A DNA stretch of 34,857 bases from Patescibacteria group bacterium (GTDB taxonomy: Bacteria > Patescibacteriota > Doudnabacteria > UBA920), in the NCBI GenBank assembly GCA_013387205.1, contig WARV01000016.1:1-34857 (forward strand), read 5' to 3'. Positions 16,964-25,862 of this stretch are shown in pieces (position 1 is the stretch's first letter; each line of letters opens with the position of its first letter). The notes beneath the pieces are model-generated. The model was given only the letters and a program-made list of their open reading frames with translations, had not been told where the DNA came from and did not search any database. Position numbers and translations under genes: made by a program.

Positions 16964-19492
16964 ATGAATACCAAATTTTTAAAAAATATTTTTAAAATAA
17001 TTTTACCGGCCGCGGTAGTTGGAATTTTTGCGCTGCTGTTTTTTGGGGCAGCAAAAATTTCTTTGGCCGAGACTGCGTGTTGTCCAAACGGATCGTATTC
17101 TTGTGATGTCGGTTGGGGTGGAACCACTTCGGCCTGCAGTGAAAATTGTTCTAGCTGCGAAGGCGCAAATCCGACCTGTACAGGAGGCGGAGGGGGACAG
17201 GAGGCTTCCTGTGACGGCTATTTGACTTCCTGTTGGGTGAGCTCATCTATGGATTGCGATCCCGGCGGAAGCATTGATAATCCTGGTACTTGTGATGGGG
17301 TGGTTGATTGTAATGGTGTATGCAATGGCGGAGCAGAAGTGGATTGCAATAACACTTGCGGCGGCAGCGCAACAGTTGATGCCTGCGGCGTCTGCGGCGG
17401 TGATGGTTCTTCCTGTGCCGGCTGTGATGGCGTGCCCGGCTCGGGAAAAACAACCGACGCCTGCGGCACTTGCGGCGGCAGTGTTGGTTCTGTGACCTGC
17501 GATGCCGATGCTTCCTCGGCCTGTACTGGCAGCAGCGCTTCCGGCACCGACTCCTGCGGCAATTCCTGCACAGTTGATGGCACCAAGGATTGCGGCGGTT
17601 CCCATTTGGCATGCTCAGGCGAAGCCTGTGTTTCTGTTTCCGGTTCCGGTAGTAACGAGTGTTCTTCGGACAATGATTGTAAAACATCCTGCACCGGCTG
17701 CAGTGCTTCCGCCCCTGACTGCGAATCTACCACTTACGGCACCGACTCCTGCAATAACTCCTGCAGCATCACTAACTCCGATCCTTGTCCTACCTACAGC
17801 CACACCGAATGTTCTAATAATTCTTGTACCACTGTTTCCGGTGTTGGCTCGGATTCGTGTGCTTCCAACGCCGACTGTACCCCTCTGCCTCCTCCTCCGC
17901 CTTCTGAGCATTACGAATGCGTCAGTAATTCTTGCAGCTTGGTTTCCGGCAGCAGCTCGGATTCCTGCTCTACTAATGCCGATTGCGCTCCCGTCACCCA
18001 CACCGAATGTTCTGGTAACTCCTGTGTCTCTGTTTTTGGTTCGGGCAGTGACACCTGTACTTCCAATGCCGACTGTACCAGCTGCTCCGGCTGCTCTGCC
18101 GATCCGTCTTCAGCCTGCGTTGGCAATCAGGCCTATGGAGTGGATTCCTGTAATAATCCCTGTTCGGTAAGTGGCAGCAGTTCGTGCGCTTGTTCTAGTT
18201 CCGAATGCGGCACTTACCCTAATTGCACTTCTCCCAGCGGCTGCGACAACACCTGTGGCAGTACCAAGACTTTTGACTGCGCCGGTAATTGCGGCGGCAG
18301 TGCAGTAGTCGGCTGTGATGGCGTTTGTAATAGCGGCAAAACTTTGGATGACTGCGGCATTTGCGGCGGCGATAGTTCCTCCTGTGCCAACTGTCCTGCT
18401 GATCAGCCCTGCGGGAGTTACCCCAACTGTACAACCAAGAGCGGCTGTGACCATACCTGTGGCAGCACTAAATTCCTGGACTCCTGCGGCGTCTGCGGCG
18501 GCCCGGTTATGTCTTTAGATTGCAGTGCCAAAGAACCGTCATGCGAAGAGACTACTTATGGCATTGACCTCTGTGGTAATCCTTGTCAAGCTACCGGACC
18601 ATCTTGCGGCACGACCACGACCGTTATTGACCCGCCCGGCTCAGTGCACGCCTATAATTCCAGCACTGACCCCTTGTCTGGCACTGACCCTGCCCGGGCC
18701 AAGTGCGGCCGGGTGCGGCTGTCCTGGACAGACTCTTCTGCTGGCCTGGCCAGCTTCCGCCTTTACCGCGACGGGACCAAACTGGCAGACGTCGCTGCCG
18801 GCAGCCCTACCAGCTACTCCTTTGCCGAAGACAGCAGCCTGCACAATTACGAGGTGGCAGCCTTCATTGGCAGCGATTTCTCCAGCCAGGCCGATGCCAT
18901 GGAAAATCCCACGGGCGCCAAGGACTGCAAAGCAGACCTGACCGGCTCGGATAAGGACATTATTAAGGTAAACAGCACGGACTACTCCAGTCAGAGCCAG
19001 CCTTGCAACGGCAGCACGGACACTGCCCCCATTCTCGCCACCAGCTTTACGTCCGGAGACAGAGTCACATTCCAGATTAACCTGTGTAATAACAACGGTT
19101 CGGACAAGGCTACGGGTATTGTCCTGACCGACACTTTAACCAACTTGAAAGCCCCTTCGGCTACTTCAGATTTTAACATCCGCTTCAACAACACTGCCCT
19201 AAGCAAGGTCCAAGATTGCACTAACCCGGGCGTGGGCGCTTATTCGGTCTGCGGCAGCGAGCCCAACCAGACCATTATCATCAACCTCTCTGGTCCTGCT
19301 TTTGACATTAGCCCTGGCTTGAAAAACTCCGTTGTTCTGGATACGGAAATTTCCGGCACCGCCACCCGCTTCCAGAATTCCTTTAGCGCCGCTTACCAGA
19401 AGGCTGCGGGCAGCAGCGGGGTGATAAGGGGTTCCATCCCCCTGATTCCTTTTTACTCCGGAAGCAGTAACCCTACAATCATTGAAAGGTAG
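16964..19492 (+). CDS. Cys-rich modular surface protein (CGVCGGDxSSC and HxxCxxxxC repeats, Fn3-like, DUF11-like C-terminus)
   Basis: Signal/TM N-terminus; repeated CGVCGGDGSSC, HTECSGNSCVSVFGSGSDTCTSNADC, CGSYPNCTTKSGCDHTCGSTK; C-terminal SSGDKVTFQINLCN..LTDTLT-type domain. Confidence 0.8.
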   Translation: MNTKFLKNIFKIILPAAVVGIFALLFFGAAKISLAETACCPNGSYSCDVGWGGTTSACSENCSSCEGANPTCTGGGGGQEASCDGYLTSCWVSSSMDCDPGGSIDNPGTCDGVVDCNGVCNGGAEVDCNNTCGGSATVDACGVCGGDGSSCAGCDGVPGSGKTTDACGTCGGSVGSVTCDADASSACTGSSASGTDSCGNSCTVDGTKDCGGSHLACSGEACVSVSGSGSNECSSDNDCKTSCTGCSASAPDCESTTYGTDSCNNSCSITNSDPCPTYSHTECSNNSCTTVSGVGSDSCASNADCTPLPPPPPSEHYECVSNSCSLVSGSSSDSCSTNADCAPVTHTECSGNSCVSVFGSGSDTCTSNADCTSCSGCSADPSSACVGNQAYGVDSCNNPCSVSGSSSCACSSSECGTYPNCTSPSGCDNTCGSTKTFDCAGNCGGSAVVGCDGVCNSGKTLDDCGICGGDSSSCANCPADQPCGSYPNCTTKSGCDHTCGSTKFLDSCGVCGGPVMSLDCSAKEPSCEETTYGIDLCGNPCQATGPSCGTTTTVIDPPGSVHAYNSSTDPLSGTDPARAKCGRVRLSWTDSSAGLASFRLYRDGTKLADVAAGSPTSYSFAEDSSLHNYEVAAFIGSDFSSQADAMENPTGAKDCKADLTGSDKDIIKVNSTDYSSQSQPCNGSTDTAPILATSFTSGDRVTFQINLCNNNGSDKATGIVLTDTLTNLKAPSATSDFNIRFNNTALSKVQDCTNPGVGAYSVCGSEPNQTIIINLSGPAFDISPGLKNSVVLDTEISGTATRFQNSFSAAYQKAAGSSGVIRGSIPLIPFYSGSSNPTIIER

Positions 19493-19533
19493 GGAAGTGC
19501 ATGTGTTGTTTTTAATTGCCAGAAATTATGAAA

Positions 19534-19544
19534 TGTGCTATAAT
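19534..19544 (+). promoter_or_regulatory. Extended -10 promoter TGTGCTATAAT
   Basis: Matches TGTGSTATAAT seen at 231 and 16257. Confidence 0.55.
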
Positions 19545-19630
19545 ATCTGTATAGATAATCTGTTTTCGATTATGGCATAATCCCTGGAAAGGGATAAGCA
19601 GCAGGCGACCATATCGAAACTGAAACAAAA

Positions 19631-20284
19631 ATGAACGAAATGAATACAAATCATATTTCCGGCAGCAGTGCTGCCGAAGTTGCCGTACCAAAACCAAGAT
19701 CCGGCAGAAAGAAAAAAATAACATTGGTTGTCCTGATTATTTTACTGGCCGCTGTTGCTGCCTCCGGTTTTTACGTTGCCCAGAAAAAGCACTTGTTTAA
19801 TTTAAAACCAGCCAACAAGCAAGCTATCCAGCCGGCAGGCCGGGAAGTACCCGCCTCGCTTACCGATGCAGAAAAGTACGGCTATGCGGATTTACATGAT
19901 AAGACAGTTAGCTACTTAAAACCCGAATCCATTCCTGATATTTTTCCGAAAGATTTTCCCTGGGAAAAAAACGCCCGAATCCTAAACAATTACATGCAGC
20001 CCAAGGACACTGCGGGGCAGTTTACACGGGCCTTCGTTTCCCAAAAAACCGCTGAAGAAAATTTTACCCTGTTCCAGAAATATTTCAAAGACAATGGCTG
20101 GAAGGTGCTTAATAGCTACGACCAAAAAGATATCAAGTTGCTGACCGTTAAAAAAGACCAATTTACAGCCAATGTCAGCATTAATTCTGGCCAAACTCCC
20201 GGTATTTTAAGCGTGGTGGAAGCCAGTATTATTGTTCCCATTTTACCTTCAAATCAAAAGTCAAATAATTTTTTTAAGAAATGA
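19631..20284 (+). CDS. Small N-terminally anchored extracytoplasmic protein (copy 2 of the paralogous family)
   Basis: TM ITLVVLIILLAAVAASGFYVA; FPKDFPWEKNARILNNYMQ...SQKTAEENFTLFQKYFKDNGWKV. Confidence 0.72.
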   Translation: MNEMNTNHISGSSAAEVAVPKPRSGRKKKITLVVLIILLAAVAASGFYVAQKKHLFNLKPANKQAIQPAGREVPASLTDAEKYGYADLHDKTVSYLKPESIPDIFPKDFPWEKNARILNNYMQPKDTAGQFTRAFVSQKTAEENFTLFQKYFKDNGWKVLNSYDQKDIKLLTVKKDQFTANVSINSGQTPGILSVVEASIIVPILPSNQKSNNFFKK

Positions 20285-23200
20285 CATATAAAAACATAAG
20301 TTTGGGATCATATCTAAAGATGTTGGCTAAGGTCTTGCCGGTGTTTTCTTTTTTCGCCTTCTTTTTTGTTATTGTCCCTGTTATTTTTTTTACGTATCCC
20401 GGCAAAGCCAAGGCTGATTGCATATGTCAGGGGCCGGCGACCTGCAGCGAAAGCGTGGTCTGGTCTAGTACGTATAATCCTGACTGTACCAATGGAGCGT
20501 CCACATATACTGATTCTTCTTATTGCCCGGGAACTTGCACAATTTATGGCAGCTATTATTGTTACTATCCCGATTTGGGTTATGCTTATTCGGGCGGGTC
20601 TTGTACTGCTGACGGTGGAACTTGTGCTGGAAGTGCTACGTATAGTTGTAATACTGGCAGTGGAGGTGGAACTGGAGGAGGTTCCTGCAGCTATGCGGAT
20701 TGCAACTCTTGCACTGCCGCTTCCGGCTGCGGCTGGTGCGGTGATGGCAGCGGCGGCTGTTCTACAGGCACCGCTTCCGGTCCTGATGCCAGCTCCTGCA
20801 GTAATTGGGCCTGGACATCCAACCAGTGCAATAGTTCTGGTTTTTCCATAACCGTCACCCCTGCCACCGCCTCGGTTGCCCAGAGCAGCACCCAGGCTTT
20901 TACGGTTACACTTACTTCCTCAAACAGTTACACCGGTACCGTCACTTTGTCCAGCAGTAACTGCCCTTCGGGGGTGGCCTGCAGTTTTGCCCAGACGTCT
21001 CTAACTGTGCCAGCTAACGGTACAATTTCTACTACCTTTACCACCACAGCCGCAGCTACTGCACCCACCGGCACCTATACCATCAACCTCAACGGTACGG
21101 GCGGCTCTGCAACCAATTCCACATCTCTTCAGCTTTCTGTCATCGTGCCGCCCAAAGTCACGGCGGTTTGCGACAATACCTGGCGTATAGTTCCTGGCAG
21201 CGGCCAGACTGACTCCCAACCGGCGTCTGTATATCTGGAAAACTGGTGGAATGGCCGTCCCGGCGGTGACCGAAGAGGAGCCGGCTCTTATTACGGTGGT
21301 TCAGTTGTGGTTAGTGTGACCGGCAAAGACAAGCGCGTGTATATGCAGGATTGTATGTTTGGAAATCACGGATATAACAACCCGCCGACCTGCGATTGGG
21401 AATATGGCTGGCAGCTCACAGACACGTCGCCAACCACTTATCCCGGCAGCCAAACCACCCAGTATTCCACCGGCGCTTTCAGGGGAGACGCCTGGGATGT
21501 TTGGATTCTCGCCGAAGACAACCATGCCTATCACAATATCAACTGGTCATATTGGACCGGTTGGTCAGATATGGGCACTGTGTCGTATCTTGGCCTGCCG
21601 TTTAGGGCTGTTGATGCCAATAAGGCCACCTGGCAATTCAGGAGAAATCCCGATTCTTCCATCAGCTATAACTGCGGACCTTCGCCAGTTTGCGTGGATT
21701 TGCCTTTCACTGCCAGTAGGAGCAGTTTGTCCTCAGCCAGCGTCAAAGTAGGGGATACTTTTACCGCCACTTGTGATTATAATTCCACTGTCACTTCCAG
21801 CATTACTGCCGTAACCGGCGCCGGATCTTGTGCCCAAAGTGGCGCCACTGGCACTACATTAAATTTTACCTGCACAGCCACTAACCCTGGCACCTTTGAT
21901 GTGAACTGCGTCACTAATACCGGTACGGCAGACAATGTCTGCGCCGCCTCCAACAAGGCCGGCACTATTACTGTCCAGCCCAAGCCTTTGCCGAATCCTG
22001 ACTTAAAGGTGACAAGCTGGATATATAATAATTCCGACGGCCCGCTCATGGTTTATTATGGCGCGCCTTATGCTTTATCTTGGGGTGCTGTCTCTAACGC
22101 CACGTCCTGCACCTTAGACGGGGCAGCGGTAGCAGTAGCCGGCGGGAGCATTAATACTTATACTGCCACGGGTTTTACCAATAACACCAAAACCCATACT
22201 TTAACTTGCACTGGCCCGGGCGGCACGGCTTCGGACAGCGTGGTGGTAAGCTATCCGCCGCCGCCGACTAACGCCACAGGATCCTGTAACGCCTTGGGCA
22301 GCCAGGCCACCCTTTCCTGGACGCCGCCGGCCGGCTATTCCCACTTCTACATTCGTGTGGACGACACTGTTGATGGTTACAAAGGCGCAGCTGACGTGTT
22401 TGACCAGGAAGACTTTATCGGATCAAGTTATAGTTTTAACACCACCCCTGGCCACACTTACAACTGGTGGATGCACACCAGGGACACGGCTGCAGGCGCC
22501 TGGAGCCAAGCCCCGGGCGGCGGCTTTACCTGCGCTGTGCCCAAGCCGGCCATTACTATTACCACTGGCGGCCCCCTGAACTTTTACGGGTTTTACGGCA
22601 CGGCCTCCGGCAACATGACGGCTCCGCCTGCGCAAAACCTTTCCTTTTCCAACACGGGCAACGCCAACTTGAACTGGACCGCTTCCACCAACATGTCCTG
22701 GTGCCATGTGTCCAAGGCTTCCGGCACGGTCGTGCCCGGAGGATCGGATACTATCTCTGTTTCCATGGATAACCCTTCGGTCGGCGGCAATTTTTCGTGC
22801 ACCATCACCATCACTGACCCGAATGCTTCCAACCCCAACCAGTTTATCACTGCCAACTACGGCGTGACCACTTGCGGCGGCACCAGACCCAACGGCGATT
22901 CCTTGCCTGGCTCTGCCGCGACCCGCACGGCTTACGTGGATAACGTGGCCAACGCGTCTTTTATTAATTTTTATACCTGGTCTGAAATCAACGGTCAGGA
23001 CGACTTGTGGACCAATAACAACGGGGTGTACTCCGGCACCAACATCGGTGGCGGCACCTGGACTGCCACCGCGGACTTGTCCCGGCACCGCGCCGGCAAC
23101 CCGGATTACGGCAACTTTTACGTGCATGTCTACGCTTACGGGCCGGGCGGCGTGGTGGGCGGCTTTTGCGGCTCGGCCAATTTTGTCCGCAACGCGCCCT

Positions 23201-25092
23201 GCGACCCGAACGCCGTGGGCAGCAACCAGATGCTGGGATGCGTTTACCAGGGCGTGAACTTTGACACTTTGCACAGCAACGCCGTTTCAAGTTCGGTTGT
23301 GGCCAGCCCCGCTGACAACGTGACGGTGTTCCCTTACACCGACATTTCAGGCGGAATCAACGGCGTACCCAACACTTTCTCCATCCGCTGGAAAGGCAAC
23401 TTTAATTTTACCGGTGGCAACTACTACTTCAATTTAGGTTCTGACGACGGCGAGAGGATTTACGTAGATGGCGTTTTGAAGTACGACGACTGGAATTACC
23501 AAGGCTATTCCGCCAAAACCACGCCGCCAATTAACATTTCCGCCGGCAACCATACTATTACTTACGAATACTTCCAAGGCATGGGCGGAGCAGCCTATAA
23601 TTTGTCCTGGACCAAGGCCTTGCCTCCCACGTCAGTGGACTTGAAAACCACGGTCTGGGCTTCCTGGGCAGGCACTGGCCGCGATACGGCTTGGGCTTAT
23701 AACAATTCCGACGGCCCGGCCATGGTTTACGACGGCGCACCTTACCAATTGTCCTGGGCAGCGGCCTCAAACGCCACGTCCTGCACTTTGGACGGGGTAA
23801 GCGTCAGTGTTTCCGGTGGGTCGTTTAATACTTACAATGCCGCTGGTATCACCACCAGGACCCACACTTTAACTTGCACTGGCCCGGGCGGCACGGCTTC
23901 GGACAGCGTGACCATCAACGTACCTCCGGCTCCCACCAACCTGGCGTTTACCTGCAGTCCTTTAGGCACCCAGATGACTATAAATTGGACTTTGCCAGGC
24001 GGCTACACCAACGCTTACTTTAAGATGGCCGAGGGTGTCGACAACTGGGTCGCCACAGTTTCGGACGATAATACTACTACCAGCAAAACCGTGGCGGTCT
24101 CGCCTGGTGTCACCTATCACGTATGGGTGGATACCAAGTACAACAGTAACGGCGCCTGGGGCTCGCCTGTCTCCGGCAACTTTTCCTGCGCCGTGGTCAA
24201 GCCGAACCAGCCGGAAAATGTCAATGCTATTAACTATTCCGGCGATCCTTCAGTCAGCTGCGGCTCCGTGAAAATCTCCTGGACTGCCCCGTCCTCGGGG
24301 CCCGCTCCGACGTTCTACAAAGTTTACGAATCTTTGACGGGCAGCCCCTACAGCTGGCAGCCCATTTACACCACCCCGGACGCTACCATGACTTCCTACG
24401 CGTACACGCCTGGCAGTAATCCGACTGCGGAAAGGTGGTACGCGGTAGTGGCTTACAACGGCGCGTCCTTCTCCGACGTCGCTGTGGCCAACAGCGGCCT
24501 GAGCAAGACGCCTACCCCGTGCGCCAGCAGCCTGTCCAGCTCGGACAAAGATATTACCAAGGTTAACAACAAGACTTACCAGTATGACGGCGTGCAGCTG
24601 AAGCAGTGTAATGGCACGGACACTGCCCCAGTGGTGAGCAATAGCTTCCACGGCGGGGATAAGCTCAGCTTTGCCATCAACTTGTGCAGCCGGGGACCGG
24701 GCGGAGCCGGGGATGTAACCGTAACCGACACCCTGACTTCCTTAGTCGCTCCTAATTCGGGGCCAAACGGCTTTAACGTCAGGTATAATGGCGCGGCTAT
24801 GACAAGGATTGCCGATTGCACCCCTGCCGCCAGCATTGGCTTAATGCAGTACTCAGTGTGCGGCAGCGAGCCGAACCAGAAAATTACCATGAAGCCGACT
24901 GCCTTAATCGCCGACGGTTCCAATGGTAAAATCGAGCTGGACGCGAAAATTGCCAATGGTTACCCCAGGTTCCAGAACTCTGCCCAGACAAGTTACAAGT
25001 TTGATGGAACGAGCTATACAAATACAAGCTTTACAACTCCCTTGATTCCCATAACAACTTCCAATAACAGCCCATCTTTCGAAGAAAATTAA
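20281..25092 (+). CDS. Giant (1603 aa) modular surface protein: Cys-rich N-terminus, Ig/Fn3-like modules, BACON-like, PA14-like, DUF11-like C-terminus
   Basis: PA14-like FSIRWKGNFNFTGGNYYFNLGSDDGERIYVDGVLKYDDW...GNHTITYEYFQGMGGA; BACON-like LSFSNTGNANLNWTASTNMSWCHVSKASGTVVPGGSDTISVSMD; duplicated module; ATGA overlap with the upstream gene. Confidence 0.85.
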   Translation: MTYKNISLGSYLKMLAKVLPVFSFFAFFFVIVPVIFFTYPGKAKADCICQGPATCSESVVWSSTYNPDCTNGASTYTDSSYCPGTCTIYGSYYCYYPDLGYAYSGGSCTADGGTCAGSATYSCNTGSGGGTGGGSCSYADCNSCTAASGCGWCGDGSGGCSTGTASGPDASSCSNWAWTSNQCNSSGFSITVTPATASVAQSSTQAFTVTLTSSNSYTGTVTLSSSNCPSGVACSFAQTSLTVPANGTISTTFTTTAAATAPTGTYTINLNGTGGSATNSTSLQLSVIVPPKVTAVCDNTWRIVPGSGQTDSQPASVYLENWWNGRPGGDRRGAGSYYGGSVVVSVTGKDKRVYMQDCMFGNHGYNNPPTCDWEYGWQLTDTSPTTYPGSQTTQYSTGAFRGDAWDVWILAEDNHAYHNINWSYWTGWSDMGTVSYLGLPFRAVDANKATWQFRRNPDSSISYNCGPSPVCVDLPFTASRSSLSSASVKVGDTFTATCDYNSTVTSSITAVTGAGSCAQSGATGTTLNFTCTATNPGTFDVNCVTNTGTADNVCAASNKAGTITVQPKPLPNPDLKVTSWIYNNSDGPLMVYYGAPYALSWGAVSNATSCTLDGAAVAVAGGSINTYTATGFTNNTKTHTLTCTGPGGTASDSVVVSYPPPPTNATGSCNALGSQATLSWTPPAGYSHFYIRVDDTVDGYKGAADVFDQEDFIGSSYSFNTTPGHTYNWWMHTRDTAAGAWSQAPGGGFTCAVPKPAITITTGGPLNFYGFYGTASGNMTAPPAQNLSFSNTGNANLNWTASTNMSWCHVSKASGTVVPGGSDTISVSMDNPSVGGNFSCTITITDPNASNPNQFITANYGVTTCGGTRPNGDSLPGSAATRTAYVDNVANASFINFYTWSEINGQDDLWTNNNGVYSGTNIGGGTWTATADLSRHRAGNPDYGNFYVHVYAYGPGGVVGGFCGSANFVRNAPCDPNAVGSNQMLGCVYQGVNFDTLHSNAVSSSVVASPADNVTVFPYTDISGGINGVPNTFSIRWKGNFNFTGGNYYFNLGSDDGERIYVDGVLKYDDWNYQGYSAKTTPPINISAGNHTITYEYFQGMGGAAYNLSWTKALPPTSVDLKTTVWASWAGTGRDTAWAYNNSDGPAMVYDGAPYQLSWAAASNATSCTLDGVSVSVSGGSFNTYNAAGITTRTHTLTCTGPGGTASDSVTINVPPAPTNLAFTCSPLGTQMTINWTLPGGYTNAYFKMAEGVDNWVATVSDDNTTTSKTVAVSPGVTYHVWVDTKYNSNGAWGSPVSGNFSCAVVKPNQPENVNAINYSGDPSVSCGSVKISWTAPSSGPAPTFYKVYESLTGSPYSWQPIYTTPDATMTSYAYTPGSNPTAERWYAVVAYNGASFSDVAVANSGLSKTPTPCASSLSSSDKDITKVNNKTYQYDGVQLKQCNGTDTAPVVSNSFHGGDKLSFAINLCSRGPGGAGDVTVTDTLTSLVAPNSGPNGFNVRYNGAAMTRIADCTPAASIGLMQYSVCGSEPNQKITMKPTALIADGSNGKIELDAKIANGYPRFQNSAQTSYKFDGTSYTNTSFTTPLIPITTSNNSPSFEEN

Positions 25093-25109
25093 CTGCATTA
25101 AGCAAATAC

Positions 25110-25601
25110 ATGATAAAAAAAATATTGGGTATATTGCTAGTTATATTGTTCGTGTGCGGCTTGAGTTTTTACCTGTACAAAGTTTTTAAGAATAACGGCG
25201 ATACGGGAAAAATCCAGCAAACCAACCAGACTCAGAAAAAAATAGTGCCCCAAACAACGCAAGTTGATAAAAACAAGCTGCCGGAAAATTTTCCGTCTAA
25301 TATTCCGGCAGGGAGCGGGGAAGCGGCTGTTTTGGATAATTATAACGCCGTCAATACACTGGGAGAGCAATTGGCATCAAGGACATTTTTGTCTGATAAA
25401 TCAGTGTCAGCGGTCACGAATGAATACATAAGCCTGCTGCCGAAACAAGGCTGGACTATAAAAAATGTCTTTAATGTCCCTTCGACCGGCGTCCAGTATT
25501 TGGTCGCGGCCAAAGATAAAAACACTTTGACTATTACAGTATCAAACGATAAAGAAAGCGGCAAGACAAAGGTGTCTGTAAGTAATATAGAAGCCAAGTA
25601 G
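25110..25601 (+). CDS. Small N-terminally anchored extracytoplasmic protein (copy 3 of the paralogous family)
   Basis: TM ILGILLVILFVCGLSFYLY; LPENFPSNIPAGSGEAAVLDNYNA...KSVSAVTNEYISLLPKQGWTIKNVF. Confidence 0.72.
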   Translation: MIKKILGILLVILFVCGLSFYLYKVFKNNGDTGKIQQTNQTQKKIVPQTTQVDKNKLPENFPSNIPAGSGEAAVLDNYNAVNTLGEQLASRTFLSDKSVSAVTNEYISLLPKQGWTIKNVFNVPSTGVQYLVAAKDKNTLTITVSNDKESGKTKVSVSNIEAK

Positions 25602-25632
25602 TTCGGCTTGCGCCAATTAATGAGAATATAAC

Positions 25633-25667
25633 AAAAAGACTCTTTGCTTAAAGCAAAGAGTCTTTTT
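25633..25667 (+). terminator. Terminator with 17-bp inverted arms AAAAAGACTCTTTGCTT-A-AAGCAAAGAGTCTTTTT
   Basis: Perfect inverted repeat with flanking A/T tracts, 32 nt after the stop. Confidence 0.88.
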
Positions 25668-25673
25668 GCTCCC

Positions 25674-25700
25674 AACGGCTAAATCATCGATTTAGCCGTT
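25674..25700. terminator. Hairpin AACGGCTAAATC-ATC-GATTTAGCCGTT
   Basis: Perfect 12-bp stem, followed by TGTTTT. Confidence 0.65.
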
Positions 25701-25713
25701 TGTTTTGTAAAGG

Positions 25714-25856
25714 TTCTAAATTCTACTAAATACTAAAAGGTACTAAACATACTAAATATCATCAACCAAGCTTTATTGATACCATTATTGGTATATGGCT
25801 TTAGTACCTTTCGTATATATTAGTATTTAGTAGAAGTACATTGGTATTTAGTAGAA
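25714..25856. repeat. Inverted pair of degenerate tandem repeats (unit ~TACTAAAT)
   Basis: TCTACTAAATACTAAAAGGTACTAAACATACTAAATA and, inverted, TTTAGTACCTTTCGTATATATTAGTATTTAGTAGAAGTACATTGGTATTTAGTAGAA; central ATACCA-TTA-TTGGTAT hairpin. Confidence 0.8.
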
Positions 25857-25862
25857 TTTTTT

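Noticed and set aside
17502-18170. 222-aa alternate-frame ORF inside the Cys-rich gene
   Set aside because: Pro/Ala/Leu/Val-rich frame-shifted reading of the repeats; the main frame has clear Cys motifs and a signal peptide
22423-23274. 283-aa minus-strand ORF (and similar ones at 17218-17733, 17243-17605 and 22988-23290)
   Set aside because: Antisense shadows of Cys/Gly/Thr-rich repetitive coding sequence; low-complexity translations
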